Source: Numida meleagris | Taxonomy: Eukaryota > Chordata > Aves > Galliformes > Numididae | Direction: 5' to 3' | Assembly (NCBI RefSeq): GCF_002078875.1 | Contig: NC_034409.1 | Location: forward strand, 102,519,226 to 102,583,225 | Length of the DNA stretch: 64,000 nt | In this document: one piece after another, positions 11,811 through 24,841 of the stretch | How the letters are laid out: every line of letters begins with the position of its first letter | Numbering within the stretch: position 1 is the stretch's first letter | Position numbers and translations under genes: made by a program | Notes under the pieces: model-generated | Database searches by the model: none | The model's input: the letters and a program-made list of their open reading frames with translations, nothing else | Told to the model about the DNA's origin: nothing

Positions 11811-14800
11811 CTGATGTGAGCAGAACAAGCGAAAAGCCCAATCCGATGCCTTGAGCCCAATCTGCAGAGCTCCCAGTCCTGACACTTTTTTAATACAATT
11901 CCCTGATGAACTGAAGGTGCCCTGCAAAGGAGCAGTCAGGCCAGAGAACAGACCTGTGCCTGCTGCGGGGGAAGGGCTCCGAAGGCAGCCTCTCACAAAG
12001 GCCCCCTCGAAGGGACACAAGCTTGACCACGGGAGGCAAACTGCCCAAGAAGGGCCTAAAACTGAGAGATCCCAGACAAAATGCCTCTGTGCTGACAGCC
12101 TAATTTATGAAAAGGGTAGTAATCCCAGCAGTGATTTCATTAATACTTTTCAAGGACAAATCAGAGGCATACGGCGGAGCAATTACATGCATTTTTGTGC
12201 ACAGTGAAAGGCTCTTGGGGTTAACTGCACTCACAAAAGCGCGGATACAAGAGGCAAGCCTATGCCTACCTAGACCTCAGACCGGTCGTAAGAACAGTCC
12301 TGAAGTCACACATGTGCTCATGCACAAGCCCAAGCAATTTCTTGCCCTGGTACCACTGGGAGCCACGCAGGGCCCAGTCCTGTGAGGCACCACAGGTCAT
12401 GGGCCCACCAGAGGAGCCAGGGCTCTGCGCACACAAGCTCCAGTCACACAGCTGCCCTTCCGTGGCCCTGCAATAGTGTCAACAAAACACCACAAGCCCA
12501 GTTGTACAAGTATTAAATACCTCCAAAAAACTCAAGAAAAACAAAACAAAAAGCTTTGGATGAGATTACCGATGCCTATCAGGTTATTAGAGCTATCTGG
12601 TGGGGAAATTGTGATCCCCACTTGGCTGGGTTCTCAAAAGAAAAGAGCGTCATCGCCTCCTTTCCAAATTAAAAACATTTTCTTTTTCCTCCTTCTTGTT
12701 CCCCTCTCTGTTCCCCACCTCCCCTTCTTCCCCCAAGCTGTTGGTTGAATTCTGAAAAGCGTTTCATGAATTGCTCAGGAGCTGACAGAAATTAATAAAA
12801 TGAAGCTCATTTATATTGAAATGGACTCATTATCATGCCAGCTGCCAATAGTTTATAAGACAGGAATCTTGCTGACAAACAAGGTCCTGCAGGCAAGAGG
12901 CTTTCCACCTGCATCCACCGCATGACGGATAATCCTGTGAAGTGCATTCCTCACCTCCAAAGAAATAGGATTTGTGATAATCTTTTTGTCAGATCTGTCT
13001 GCTATGGCCACAGAAAACTTGTCCAAAAGAGGAAAAATACAGATGTGGCTGAGCATTTATCAGGTTTTCCATCATGAAGTGGTTTGTGAGGAGTCTGTAA
13101 TTCAGTCAGAAAGATCTGTTCCAGCCTGAAACCAACTCTGCTCACTTCTGCAAGAAACCAGCCACAATGTACCCTGCTTCACACACTGCTTTGCTCCTCC
13201 AATGTAAATCATCCTCCGCTTCTACTTGCGCTCCACACCAAAATTTAAATGAATTGACTTGTTTGCTAAAAAGGTGAAAAGATCCAAAGTGGAGGCTCAC
13301 AACTGGAAGCTGCGTGATCCAAATTCTCACTCAGCTCTAGTACATCTGAAGGGCTGGCAATATCCTTTGTAATAAAGATGACTGCTCGTGCACACATGGT
13401 TCCTTCAGAACAAAAGGATTTATCATTACCCATGGACTCCTTTCTGAAAATGTTTGCTCCTATTAACTTCTACAACTTGAAGAGTCTTTCTCAAATGAAA
13501 CCAAGCTGCACCTTTCAAGGAAAACATCAGGTTTTCATACTTTGCCTGTCATTAACATCCACTGGAATGGTCCTCATCCCCACACTCCGCATTTCACTCC
13601 AGCAGCCCCAGTTCTCCTGCTGCAGTAGCTCAGTGGGTCCTTCAGTGTGGAAGCCTCGGATGAGGTCTCCCCTCACAGAAGGTAACAGCCAAAGGGAAGT
13701 CCTTGCAGCAAAAAGAGATATACATGCTCCTCCATCAGAAGGAAACAGAAGCAAAAGAAGCAAAATGGCTTGTTACAGCTTGTTTTCCAGCACAGAGCCC
13801 TCCCTCACAGGATGGGTTTGCTTTAGGTGATCCTGGACACTTGCTATGCGAGCAGAGCCTGACCGAGGGGCAGCTGACTGCATGCTCAGACCACCAGTAA
13901 CTCACAGCAAACACTCTCACGGCTGACAGATAGCTGCAATCATGCATGCTTGGAACAGCCTGCCTCATTAAAAAATAATCATCAAAGGAAGATTTTCAAT
14001 CTATGCTCAAGACCAAATATTCAGTCTTAGAGCTGGTTCATGCAAACGCCCGTGCACGAACACACATATATACACATCTACAATGCATGTGTGCATGCAT
14101 GTATGCCAGTGCCTACATATATCAGTGCAACTCCTCTTGTTCTTTGAAGGCTTCAAAGTAGCACAGCTGTATTTATTTCATAGCCACAAAACAGAGCCTT
14201 GAAAAATCAGGCCAAGGAGTTCCCACAGGGCTCAGAACACAGCAGCTTAAGTCAGTTCAAACTGAAGGAGCTCGCAGCAAGCCACAATGAATGGATTAAA
14301 TGAGGACATAGTAAGGAAGCAGAATATATTAAAGGAGCACCTAGTTATTCATCACATCTGCTACCTATGATTCTAGCCAAGAGAGCCAAGAGAGGTTCAG
14401 CTTTCATATGTTGGGATGAGTTTACAATGCCAAAAGATTATGGAATGAAATCAGCACACTTGCTTTCTTTCTGTTTGCAGACACTCAATATGAGCTTTAA
14501 TGGATGAAAAATATGAAAGCTACAGCATTCTAAAAGCATCCTTCTCAAAAGCATCCTTTTCAAAGTAGAACTCTTCCTGCCCAGCAAGGAAAAATTAGCA
14601 TGCAAGCATATCTCCTTGTCCAGCAAGCACGAAAAGCTGGCTAGAAGAATGACAGCTCTCCTTCAATTCTATTTTTACTTTCCTATTTTATGACGGGTGT
14701 TTTTTTTTGTCAGATTCAAAATGCAACTGCAAATGTGAGACCAGTTAGTCATTACACAAATCTTCATCCAGTTTTGTGAAGCCCTCACTAATTCTACTGT

Positions 14801-15170
14801 AGAACACCAGGATGGATATACATAGACAGGAAACAGCAGTCATTTCATACAGAAAATATTGAATAATAATCAGTACCTCTGGGCTTTATTCTCCACCCAC
14901 TATCCTATCCTATTCCAAAGCACTGGAGCTCTGGTGTTCGATCCTGCCTACTGAAACGGAGAATCACTTTACTTGTAACTGGAGGCCATATTTTGTTAGC
15001 CTTTATTACCACTTGTTAATATGAATTGCTGCCAAAATCAATGGTAGCAGCTACCCTGAGAAGAAGGTAAATGCTCAAGCGTGCTCCAGGGTCCTGCTGC
15101 TCTGACAGTTCTCTCCTCATCCTGTATTTCTGAGCTGCCCTTGGCAAAACAAAACACAGCAACCAATAGG
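11811..15170. other. TIAM1 upstream intron, no gene seen
   Basis: Unique intronic DNA without recognisable interspersed repeats. A short AC/AT/GT-rich alternating tract lies at 14060-14107. A 16-bp stretch near 13661-13676 happens to match a CR1 coding word, but the flanks do not. Confidence 0.55.
14060..14107. repeat. Alternating purine-pyrimidine tract (AC/AT/GT)
   Basis: An imperfect CA/TA/TG dinucleotide run including CACACATATATACACA and TGCATGTGTGCATGCATG. It is low complexity and could adopt Z-DNA or be length-variable. Confidence 0.6.
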
Positions 15171-15391
15171 AGATGGATGGATGGATAATGGATGGACGGA
15201 TGGATGGACTGGATGACTGGTTGGGTAGGTGGATGGAAGAGAGTGAGGCAGGAAGAGAGGGAGGGAGGAAGGCAGGCAGTAAGGAAGGTGGAAAGGAAGG
15301 AAGGAAGGCAGGAAGGATAGAAGGGAGGCAGGGACAAAGGGAGGGAAGGAGGGAGAGAGGGAGAGAGGAAGGAATGAAGGAAGAGAGGCTT
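15171..15391. repeat. GGAT/GGAA tetranucleotide microsatellite, purine-rich
   Basis: About 60 bp of imperfect GGAT/GATG units (15171-15236) passes into about 155 bp of GGAA/GGGA/GGCA units (15237-15391). The plus strand is almost entirely purine over the second part. G-tracts at 15323-15353 (GGGAGGCAGGGACAAAGGG then AGGG) fit a G-quadruplex, and the purine strand fits a triplex-forming mirror repeat. The minus-strand frame here, rich in PSLPPSL-type repeats, is an artefact of the satellite. Confidence 0.9.
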
Positions 15392-17462
15392 CTCTAAGCC
15401 CAGATCTTTGAGATGGCTTCCTGTGATGAGGCAGGGTGCACACCTGAGATCAGAAACGCTCCAAGTTTCCCTGTTCTCAGTGTAGACACTGAAACTAGGT
15501 ATGATGGCACTGAGCTCAGAGCCCAACTCTAATGCACTGCAGAAGCTGGCTGACTTTTAGAGTAGTGAAAATCAAAGACAAATATGCACCTCTTTGTGTT
15601 TTCTGTAAAGAAATGCCATATAAACCTTTTGTTTGTGAGAAAAATGAATTTTAAACCAACTACTGCTCATGCTACACATCAAAAAGAACTCCTGAATCTG
15701 TAGTCAGGTGATGATGACCATCCAGACAAGGCTGGGAGGGATGTCCACACATCTGCTAGAACTGGCCAGCAGAGCTGGAATTGCAAAAACTCTTCATAAC
15801 CGCCTCACTAACATGTGCCCTTTGCATCTGTCATAGTTAGGAGAACAATGCTGTGTGATTGCTCCAGATGAAGAAGAGATGAAAGAAAAATAAACCCACA
15901 TTCTCTTTGTACAGAATTCATAATGAAAAGATGTGGGAAGCCTTGTTCCTCCAGCTGTAGCACCACACCTCTGAGAATTTCTAAGGAAGGGATGAAAAAG
16001 CAAAGAGAGAGGAAGGTTTGTCAGGAGACCCACAATCTCTGTATAAGCGACAGTCATCCCCAAATCACAGCTAAAGAAGATGAAATCAGAGGCATGGCGC
16101 TGACAAAGTACCTTGATAAAGCATTAACAGAGCAGATAGCCAGCCCAAGGGGAAGCTCCATATTCAGGGTTTCTATATTTATACTAAGGGATGCAAATAA
16201 TTGACCCAGTTGCGGGTTTGTTTGTTTTCTAATCACTTTCACAAGTATCTTATGTGTTTTCAGTCTTTCTCCTTCCCTTTCCTTTTATTTTTAACGGTGG
16301 GAAAATCCCCCGTTCTTCCCTGCGGGAAATCTGCAAGGATTTACACGTTGAAAGAAAAGGGCAAATCAGGGAAAGGATTCTAATTTCAGATCATCAGACA
16401 TAAGCAAATCCATGGGAAGCCAAGAGGGCAACTCCTTGGAGCTGTGGGGCAGGCTAACAGCAGCTTGCGTGCAGGGTGCTGGGAAGTTGGGGGGGGGTTA
16501 CAGCCTGCCCTGGGGTAGTACGAGTCGCACAAAGCCACAGAGAGCTGCAGGGCAGCAGGAGCCTGTCTGGCCTTCACGGAGGACGAGAATGAGAGCAGGA
16601 GTTGGAGCTGGAACGACTGTGCATGCATTTACCCATTACGTAAAAAAAGAAAAGAATTCCCAAAATGCAACTGAAATAAAGTGTGGCTTGTTTATTTACC
16701 TTAAGGTTATACATTATTGTTATTACACTTCGATTGAAATGCACTTTCTGCTTGTGCCAATGGAACAGAGAACTGCTGATGATAGGGCACGCCAAATGCA
16801 TAAAAAAATGTATTTAGAAGTAACAAGAAAATGTTCAGAGCAAAAGACAAGCCATCAAGTGGGTGTATCAACGTACACATTCACATTGGACAGACACTGC
16901 AAAACCACCCAGAGTGACAATCTCAAGTAATAACAATCAAAATCCTTGGCTTGAGTGAGTGGGGAGCCATTGCAGGCAGGATGTGAAGGACAAAAACATT
17001 GTGGAAAAAAAATTAAGGCCAATAATTGGAGGGGGGAGGTGGAAATTGGAGAGGAAGCATTTAGCATATATCCTCATTTAAACACATAGGTAAGTAATCT
17101 GATTTTCAAGCAATGCCAAAGACCTCACACAGATCATTAAGATGGTGCCTGAGATACAAACACAAGTATCTAATTTTAGATACCCCAGCTTAAGTACCAG
17201 GGAGGGATTCCAGAGGTCTAAGGAAAAACACACAGCAAATTAAACTCAGACGAGCTCGTGATGAGAGCAGCTCTCACATTTTTGCCAGATTCGCTCTGAC
17301 AAAGAATGAGGTACCTCACCGAGGTACAGCAGCACTGCAAGGTAAGCTGCAGAATTAGCAGAAAAGATGCAAAAGTAACAACTTCTGCAAAGGGGACGAT
17401 GGGAGTACAACAAGGAAAGGTATTAAAGAAGAGGATGTTTTTTTTCAGTTGTTAGCATCAAA
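15392..17462. other. Intron, no gene seen
   Basis: Unique-looking DNA with a nine-G run near 16489-16498 and no recognised repeat or exon. Confidence 0.55.
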
Positions 17463-17755
17463 GAATAGAATCATAGAGTCATTAAGGTTGGAAAAGACCA
17501 CTAAGATCATTCAGTCCAACAGTCAGCCCACCCCCACCATGCCCACTGACCATGTCCCTCAGTGCCACATCCACATGGCTCTTAAACGCCTCCAGGGATG
17601 GTGACTCCACCACCTCCCTGGGCAGCCTGTGCCACTGCCTCATGGCTCTTTCTAAAAATATTTTTTTCCTAATATCATTGCCCTTCTCTGGACACACTCT
17701 AGGGTCTCAATATCTTTCTTGTAGTGAGGGGCCCAAAACTGAACACACAGCAAGG
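17463..17755 (-). mobile_element. CR1 LINE fragment with internal deletion
   Basis: The left end shows the CR1 3' terminus in reverse (AGAATCATAGAGTC). The minus strand then reads the CR1 ORF2 end [20 protein letters not shown]. The element then jumps from the DIRKK block directly to CVQRR...GPSLQERY-type sequence that normally lies well upstream, so an internal segment is missing. It is 5'-truncated, as CR1 copies usually are, and cannot encode a working protein. Confidence 0.92.
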
Positions 17756-20700
17756 CAGCGTGCCATGTGGAAATCCTGGTATTAGTGAGCTCCTACTTCT
17801 TCGTCAGAATTTAGCAAGATTCAGCTGCCACTGAAAGCACTTGATGTTGCCAGCACGCTTATGACTACGTGGCTGCTGGTTTTGTCTAATGAGATGATAC
17901 CAAGCACCCCAGAGCAGGTTTCTCAGCCTGGCATTACCATAGGACAAACCCTCACCGTTTCACCAGCATGCATACAGAAACGTTCATGCAAAACTCAGCT
18001 GGTCTACACCAGCTTGCCGCTGTCAGAGTTAAATTAAGCATGCAGATTTTATCTGGTACGTCCTGACAGAACCTGATCATTCAAACGCTGTCACTGAAAT
18101 GCACTCGCACTGCAGTATGCTTATCTGGGCCTACCGGTTTTAGTTACAACTCGTATATCACACATCTCCTGATAGCCCAGCTCTACCCCACCAAAGGAGC
18201 GCCTGGCATTGAAGTTCTCACATTGGGAGCTGCCTGCTCAGTATAGAGGGGACAAAACCCACAGGGAGCCATGATATTCTGGGAGACATCTTGGGGAGAG
18301 CTCAGAGCCCACCAGGCCTGGGGACCGGGCTGATGGTGAGCAGTTCTGAGAGTAAAAGGCCAAACTATGAACCAGGGTAAGGCAGCTTCATGATGGAAAG
18401 TGAAACCAGCCAGCTCTGAACCTGACTTCAAAAGAAAGTGAACGCTCTGACTTAATTTTCACTAAGGGCATGGGGGAGCGAAGTGTGTGAATACCACATC
18501 TGAGGTATCTGGGGAGCTAAATTCAAAGGGTTTAAAATGTGCCAGTCAGCAGGAGTTTTTAATCTGCATCCCAAAACTATGAGAGAAGTGGTACAAGAAA
18601 CCACAGGCTTAAGTACAATAATTTTTATATTAAAACCTGCAGATCAGGATCCTGCCTGGGTCTGGGGAACAAGTGATCCAAGAAATGACACAGCCATCTG
18701 CCAAGCCTCAACCGCGCGCGAGGCTGGGGAACACGTCTGAGAGGAGGAGGAACAGCACAGCAAGAAGTGGGAAATGAGTAAAATGCCACATGGATTGTGG
18801 CACACGCATTCGATCTCTTTCTCCAACAGGATAAGGCATTTTATAGTGGAGGAGTGGGCAGCAGATAGATTTCTGGGAAACTATTAGCTAAGATGAAGGT
18901 GACAAAGACTAGCATAGGAATTACGATATGAGTAAGAAACTTTGCAGAGAGGTTGTGCTGAAAGGAGAATTATCTGACTCAAGGGACAAGGTTTTTTAAT
19001 GCTTTCAATGATGACATGCAAAGAAAAGAACACACTTCTGACTTGTGCTGTTGACACAGAGAAAGGAAGTCACAATGTAGAAGAGATATTTTGTCTCGTA
19101 TTGATCGTAAGATCACATCACAGAGGTGATATAATAGTGATAAAAAAGCAAATGTAATCAAAAGGTGCTCAAGCCACGCTTTCCCAGTTGAAACAACAGT
19201 GAATGCTGCCATAGGAACCATTGAGCTCACTGAGAATAACACTTGCAATCTTCATCATTCATGGCAAAGGCCAATAAAGGGAAGAATATCTTCAACAAAA
19301 GCAAAGCAGATGCAGTGAAGACCAGAGCTTCTTTTTGAGGGTTAAAACAACAGGACTGTTTCACATAGCAAAACAAAAAGGCTGCATAAGGACAGGATCT
19401 ATGTTCACAGGCAGAAAAGGGTAACTTGAACAGTCAATTCAAATGAATGTATTCATGATAGTTTTTCAAGTTCTCCTCTGGCTTTGCAAACTATGGTTCA
19501 TGCAGGAACAACGTTGCAGCTGGCATGCATAAGCCACCTGCAATCAGTGGAAAGCCAGCAGTGAAGGATGGTTTTGTACCTTTGAGCTCCTCTGAACAAA
19601 CAGCAGACTGTCAAAAGGAGCTTCTGTTTTCTTCTTCCTTTGAAAACAATTCAAAAAATATCACCAGGGAAGGAGCAAGAAGAGGTGTTCCAAATCCTGT
19701 ATGGGAATTTTCCAGCATCAGGCTCTCACTTTCTCTCAGTGCCTCACTATTTAAATACTCTATGAAAAGCGCAAGCAACTAATTACAAGACAAACTGATG
19801 ACAACTATCCCAGCACCATCCTATAATGTAGAGCCTTAAGACAGCCTTGCGTGAAGGTGCCTCCCACAGAAGAGGCAGAAAATGAAGAATTTAGGCTCCC
19901 CAGGCTGAAGACTCCCATCTGGATCTTGAGTGTCATGGAGGAGTGACATCCTCTTGGGTACAGGACGGAAAGCTGCATGCGAGTGCATACACACACACGT
20001 GTGTTTGCAGGTGCATTAGTGCAGGGGTGAGGGTGGGGATGCCACTCTTTCTCTATTTTAATGATCTATTTAGAAAAGTAAGTTTTCAGTTGAAAAGATT
20101 TAGTGAGTTTTAGTGTTTGCAGAAATTGCTCAGCACACTGGATGAGGCCTGACTCCATCTACAAGCTCCAGCGACGCAGCACTGTCTGAATGCAGCCTTC
20201 CGCAAGTTTATAACTGCTTCCAGAGTTCCTTAGCTGTCCCAGATTCACAAACCACATTTCAGTGAATAAACCTTTCACCAAAAAAGAAAAATGGATCTCC
20301 TACCCCGAGGTGAAACATTACTGGAAAGTCACCAGGTATTGCTATTAGAGAGAGTGCTACCGAGCCCGCCTGACCGAAGCCCAACCAGAGTGTTGGTGGA
20401 AAACTGCTTACTGTCAGCTCTGCTTCAATGCCTTCTTACAGGAGAAGGTCGCTAATACATTCTGCCTTAGTCCTTACTAGAAGAATATTCTTCTTACCTG
20501 CAGCTGTTACTGTGGGGTACAGTCACATAAATGAAACACTATACGGTGCTAAAATATAATGTACATAAGTGGGATTTACTTATTTTTTTAAGGAATTCTG
20601 AAGTACATATTAGAAATGCAAAAGTTTAATGAAACAATAGCTGTACCTCTTCAAAAATGCCAGCCTGGGGAAATATCAGCCACACCATCAAATGAAGACA

Positions 20701-21910
20701 CCATAAATCTACACGACACTTTATAATTTCAGTAGCAATAGGTGTCATTCCCTCATTTCAGTGCTTCATATTGGTATGAGGCCCAAAATAGTCCTAAAAG
20801 AAAACACCTAGCTTCCCCTTTAAATTTACAGAGTGGTAGATGATTTTAGTAGCTGAGAAAGCTACCGATATTTTCTGTGGCATCATTCCCAGCCCATATG
20901 AAAATAAAAGTTGTGGTAAAAACGCACACATCATGTATTTGTGAGCATACTGATCATATTCACCTACGTCCAAGATACAAGTGAATTATTCAGCCCACCT
21001 GAGCTCACAGCTGCTCCTGAATTCCCATAAATGGCACCTGCCTGATAAAGGAAGAGGTCTCCAAACTGCAGGCGTGACCACTCTTTTCCCCTACTTTCCC
21101 AGCACAGTTTTTGTGGGTATGCACACAGGACCTATAGGCGCGCTGGAGCCTCTGTAATGCAAAAAGCAGCAGCATGGAGAAAGATCTCACTGTGTTCCTG
21201 GACAAAGAGAGTCTTAGTGAAACAGGTGTTAAAAATAGTATCACGGAGCCCAAACGTTAGGCCTCCTGTAAGCCAAGTTTCCTCCCTCCAGTCCAGCCAC
21301 CAGAGAAGGTGACTGCCATGCCCTCTGCTCCTTTACCAGTCATAGCCTCACCATATCGCCACTCTGATCCAACAGACCTACAGCAGGAGGATGAACTTAC
21401 TTTAGTAGCACACAGACATACCTTAAAGACAACAGCTACGGCCGTTTTAAAGGGAATTTTTAAGGGAAGCCCCTTGTGCTATTTTTGACAGGCCAAAAGA
21501 AAGAAGTGAAGGACACCTTCATCATTGAGTTCAACAAAGACTCCTTCATGTTGCAGTGCTGCATCAGCCTTTGCCTCTCCTTTTGGAAGACAGCACTCTC
21601 TGTGCTAGTTAAGAGGTCTTTACTGATGAAATTTCCACATCAAGAGTAGAAAGCCTGGAAATGCTTTGGAGACCTCTGGAAGTTTTGCAGCCAGAGACAG
21701 TCTTCTCATCTTTAATAATAAAGTTGTCCACTGATGGGCTGCACATCCCTTACAGTAAGCACCTGCGAAATTAAAATATTTCCAATGCAGCTCCCTCCTC
21801 CACTTGTTTACTTGCCCTTTTCCACCACTTTCAGAGCCAACAAATCTAAATGAAGAGGAAGAAAATAAAAGCCAACGTTTTGCATTTCATCATTTACAGT
21901 TTTCAACCAT
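17756..21910. other. Intron between CR1 copies, no gene seen
   Basis: Unique DNA. A short ACACACACGTGTGT palindromic tract lies near 19988-20004. A strong-looking minus-strand donor (CTGCAG/GTAAGA) lies near 20493, but no convincing acceptor accompanies it. Confidence 0.55.
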
Positions 21911-22300
21911 GGAGCTATGGAGCATCCCAAGCTGGAAGGGACCCATAAGGATGATCAAGTCCAACTCCAGGCTCCACAAAGCACCTCCCAAAATCCAAAC
22001 CCTACCTCTGAAAGCACTGTCCAAATGCTCCTTGAACTCCAGGCGCTGGGGCCGCGCCCACTGCCCTGGGCAGCCTGTTCCATGCCCACCGCCCTCTGGT
22101 GCAGACCCTTTCCCTAACCCCCAGCTGCCCCTCCCCTGACGCAGCTCCATGCCGTTCCCTCGGGCCCTGTCGCTGTCACAGAGAGCAGAGCTCAGCGCTG
22201 CCCCTCCGCTCCCTGTGAGGAGCTGCAGCCGCCATGAGGCCTCCCCTCAGCTCCTCTGCTCTGGGCTGGACACACCGAGGGGCTTCAGCTGCTCCTCATA
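21911..22300 (-). mobile_element. CR1 LINE 3' fragment (diverged)
   Basis: In reverse orientation it shows the CR1 3' UTR word AGCTGGAAGGGACCCATAAGGATGATCAAGTCCAACTCC-like at the left, then the ORF2 C-terminal region, and ends near the GGCCTCCCCTCAGC block. Stops and indels are present and the right end is truncated. The 3' terminal octamer is degraded. Confidence 0.88.
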
Positions 22301-23301
22301 AAATGCATATAAAATCTTCATCAAAAAGCTATCTTCAGTATATTAGAGGAGGAAAGACAGCTTTGTGCCGTGCAGGAATCCAAGCTACAAATGTATTTGC
22401 CAGCGCAGATACGTCAGTCACAAATTTGCTAGAGCATGACCTCTGATTATGCCTGCAGAGGCCACTGCAATACAGTTATATGAGCAGCATTGTGACACAG
22501 TTTATAGTAACACTTTTTTCTCCCCAAAGAAAAACAAGCTTAGCATAAGCTATTCCAGCCAAGTGCAGTTTTGCTGCCGTAAGCGCCATCCACACGATGA
22601 AGGCTCTGTGCTGCTGTAACGATGCCGCACAGTGCACCACGGCAACAACGTGCTGTTAACACCTCTCTGGCCTCGCTGCATCATGCTCTTGCACCTGTAC
22701 TTATCAGTGTGATGGCTTTTTTCATTCCTAAATCAACCTGGATGCTTTCGGCTTTCTGAGGAAGGAAAGCAGCACTCAGATGTTGCAACTCTGAGCTCTC
22801 CTTCCCGAGATGCTACACGTGATTATTTCCAGCCTACAAAGATGCCAGCTTCTGGCTGCGCCGAGGGTGGGCAGGAACCTCAGGTCTGTCAGAGGAAGAA
22901 GTGTCTCCCTCCACACTGCTGACACGGGCTTTTTTCTTCAAAAGGAAGCTGTAGAGCTCATGCATATCAGCCTCGTGTGGAGCAAGCCACCACATGAACA
23001 ACCCGGCCCATCTGCCTGCAGACATGAGCAGCTCTGCTGAGCACCTCTGCACCCAAAAGCCCAGAGAAATCAATGCAACATAATTCAGCAATCCCCCAAA
23101 GAAGCAGGGAGGCTTAAGGAGACGCATGCACAAGATGTCAGTCCAGCTTCCTCAGTTTCTCAACTGCAACTAGAAATTCTTCTCTGCCTCATGCACGCAC
23201 TCTCACACCAAAAAGGAAAGGCAAAAAGACAAAAAATTCCCACAGTGGCTATGTTCAGGCAGAGTACCAAAAATGCAGTCAAGCTCCCTTGTCTCTTACC
23301 A
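22301..23301. other. Intron, no gene seen
   Basis: About 1 kb of unique sequence between two CR1 fragments. No exon, RNA gene or further repeat was recognised. Confidence 0.5.
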
Positions 23302-23430
23302 GGAGGGGCCCTGGGCAACGTGATGTAGTGCCTGATCTGGTGGGTGGCAACCCTGCCCACGGCAGGGGTTGGAACTGGATGGTCTTTGAAGTTCCCTCCA
23401 ACCCAAGCCATTCTGTAATTCTGTGAAGAA
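23302..23430 (+). mobile_element. CR1 3' end fragment
   Basis: It carries GGCCCTGGGCAAC, then GGTGGCAACCCTGCCCACGG, then TTCCCTCCAACCCAAGCC, and ends in ATTCTGTAATTCTGTG, the CR1 3' terminal octamer repeat. A short imperfect duplication (TGATGTAGTGCC/TGATCTGGTGGG) lies near 23321-23344. Confidence 0.9.
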
Positions 23431-24841
23431 ATGTTCACTGCTTTAAACTTCCAAGAGCCTAAGGAGGACAGCACAGAGTGGAGGAAAAACACCTTTCCTC
23501 CAGCTTGTCTCATATGCTGTAGCAGCCACCGTGCTGTCCTGCTGGTGACATCTGCAAGGCTGCAATTAGCTACTAGTATTTCTGTAATCTTACATAGCAT
23601 GGCAAACAGCAAACCCATTAACTGTGACATTTTTATGGGATTCCTCTTGGTTCATCTGTTCTGGAGGCTTGTATTTATAAAAGATACAGAAAGCTGATGC
23701 GTTTCCTTTGTTTGTTCCAAACAGATCCACTATATTTCAGGGCTCATTTCATGTTTAATTAGGAGATTAATAATTATGGACATACACAGCGAATCCCTTT
23801 AAAAGATAATAACATTTGAAGAGCAACTTAATGTTAAAAATAAAAGCGACACTACTCCAAGAACCATCCGAAATCCCACTGCGTCAATTAATTTATGGGA
23901 TATCGTTTCCTCTGACCACTTATCAGCACAGCAAATCACAAGGGAGACCTAATTTAAAGCAGCCTTGCTTGCAATGCTCTGGAAATGAAACAAATAAACT
24001 ACGGCCGCGACAGATGCAACAGCGCTTTGAGGCCAATTCCCACCACCACCACTCATGCCGAGTTCTGCTTTATGCTGCAAAGCCCTATTGATTGCTTTAG
24101 GTAGAGGGAAAGGAGGAGGCAGGGGCTCTCAGAGCAGGTCCATCCCATGGGATGGAGGTGGTTGAGGGGAAAGCTCCCAGGACCGCCAGCCAGGACCTGT
24201 GGCATCCAGTGGCACGTCACAGCCCCCAGTACAGTGACAAAGCCAGACAGCCAGAACAGAGCCCCACAGAAGCTCTGCAGCGCACCTTCATCAAACCTCC
24301 AACACTAGAATATGCAGCACTCTAGTGGGAAAGGGTTACGAACAAAAGAAACCAGGCATTAAGTTTGGTGTGTCTTATCTACACCCAGCTGTGGGAAAGG
24401 AGGAAGGCACTCGATTATCACTTTTCATACAGGTTTTAACACGCCTCAACGTATTCCCTGCCTCTTAAAAAAACATGAAAAGGAATGTATAATCACTTTT
24501 GCAGGGCACCTTTCCGCTCCGGCTTGCAGAGTCTGCCCTGCATGTACTTTTCCCATTGCGACGTAACTTGAAAAACACTTTACACAATGGCCACCTTGAA
24601 CTTCTAAAGGCAAACAGCCTCCCCCAGCCCCACCAACAAATTAGGCAGAAGCTCCCATGCTCATCAGGAAAAACGCCCTGGTGAAATTTGAATGCATATT
24701 TGAAAGAAAGAAAAAAAAAAAAAACACACAATGGTTTGTTTACATGGGGGACATAGGAAGTTCTGGACAGCGGTAGTTGTGGCTTCTCCACTGGAAGCGA
24801 CATATCCTGCTCAAGGCCTCTGCTCCTGTGGTCTGGTGGGA
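23431..24841. other. Intron, no gene seen
   Basis: Unique DNA. It contains a perfect 18-bp palindrome at 24139-24156 and an A-rich run at 24708-24726. Confidence 0.5.
24139..24156. repeat. Perfect 18-bp palindrome
   Basis: TCCATCCCATGGGATGGA equals its own reverse complement over 18 bp with no spacer. Such a length is uncommon by chance in one 64-kb window, but no function is evident. Confidence 0.6.

Noticed and set aside
13661..13676. TGAGGTCTCCCCTCA word shared with CR1 ORF2
   Set aside because: Only about 15 bp match and neither flank continues as CR1, so it is likely coincidence.
15038..15526. 162-codon minus-strand frame rich in Ser, Leu and Pro
   Set aside because: It is the translation of the tetranucleotide repeat.
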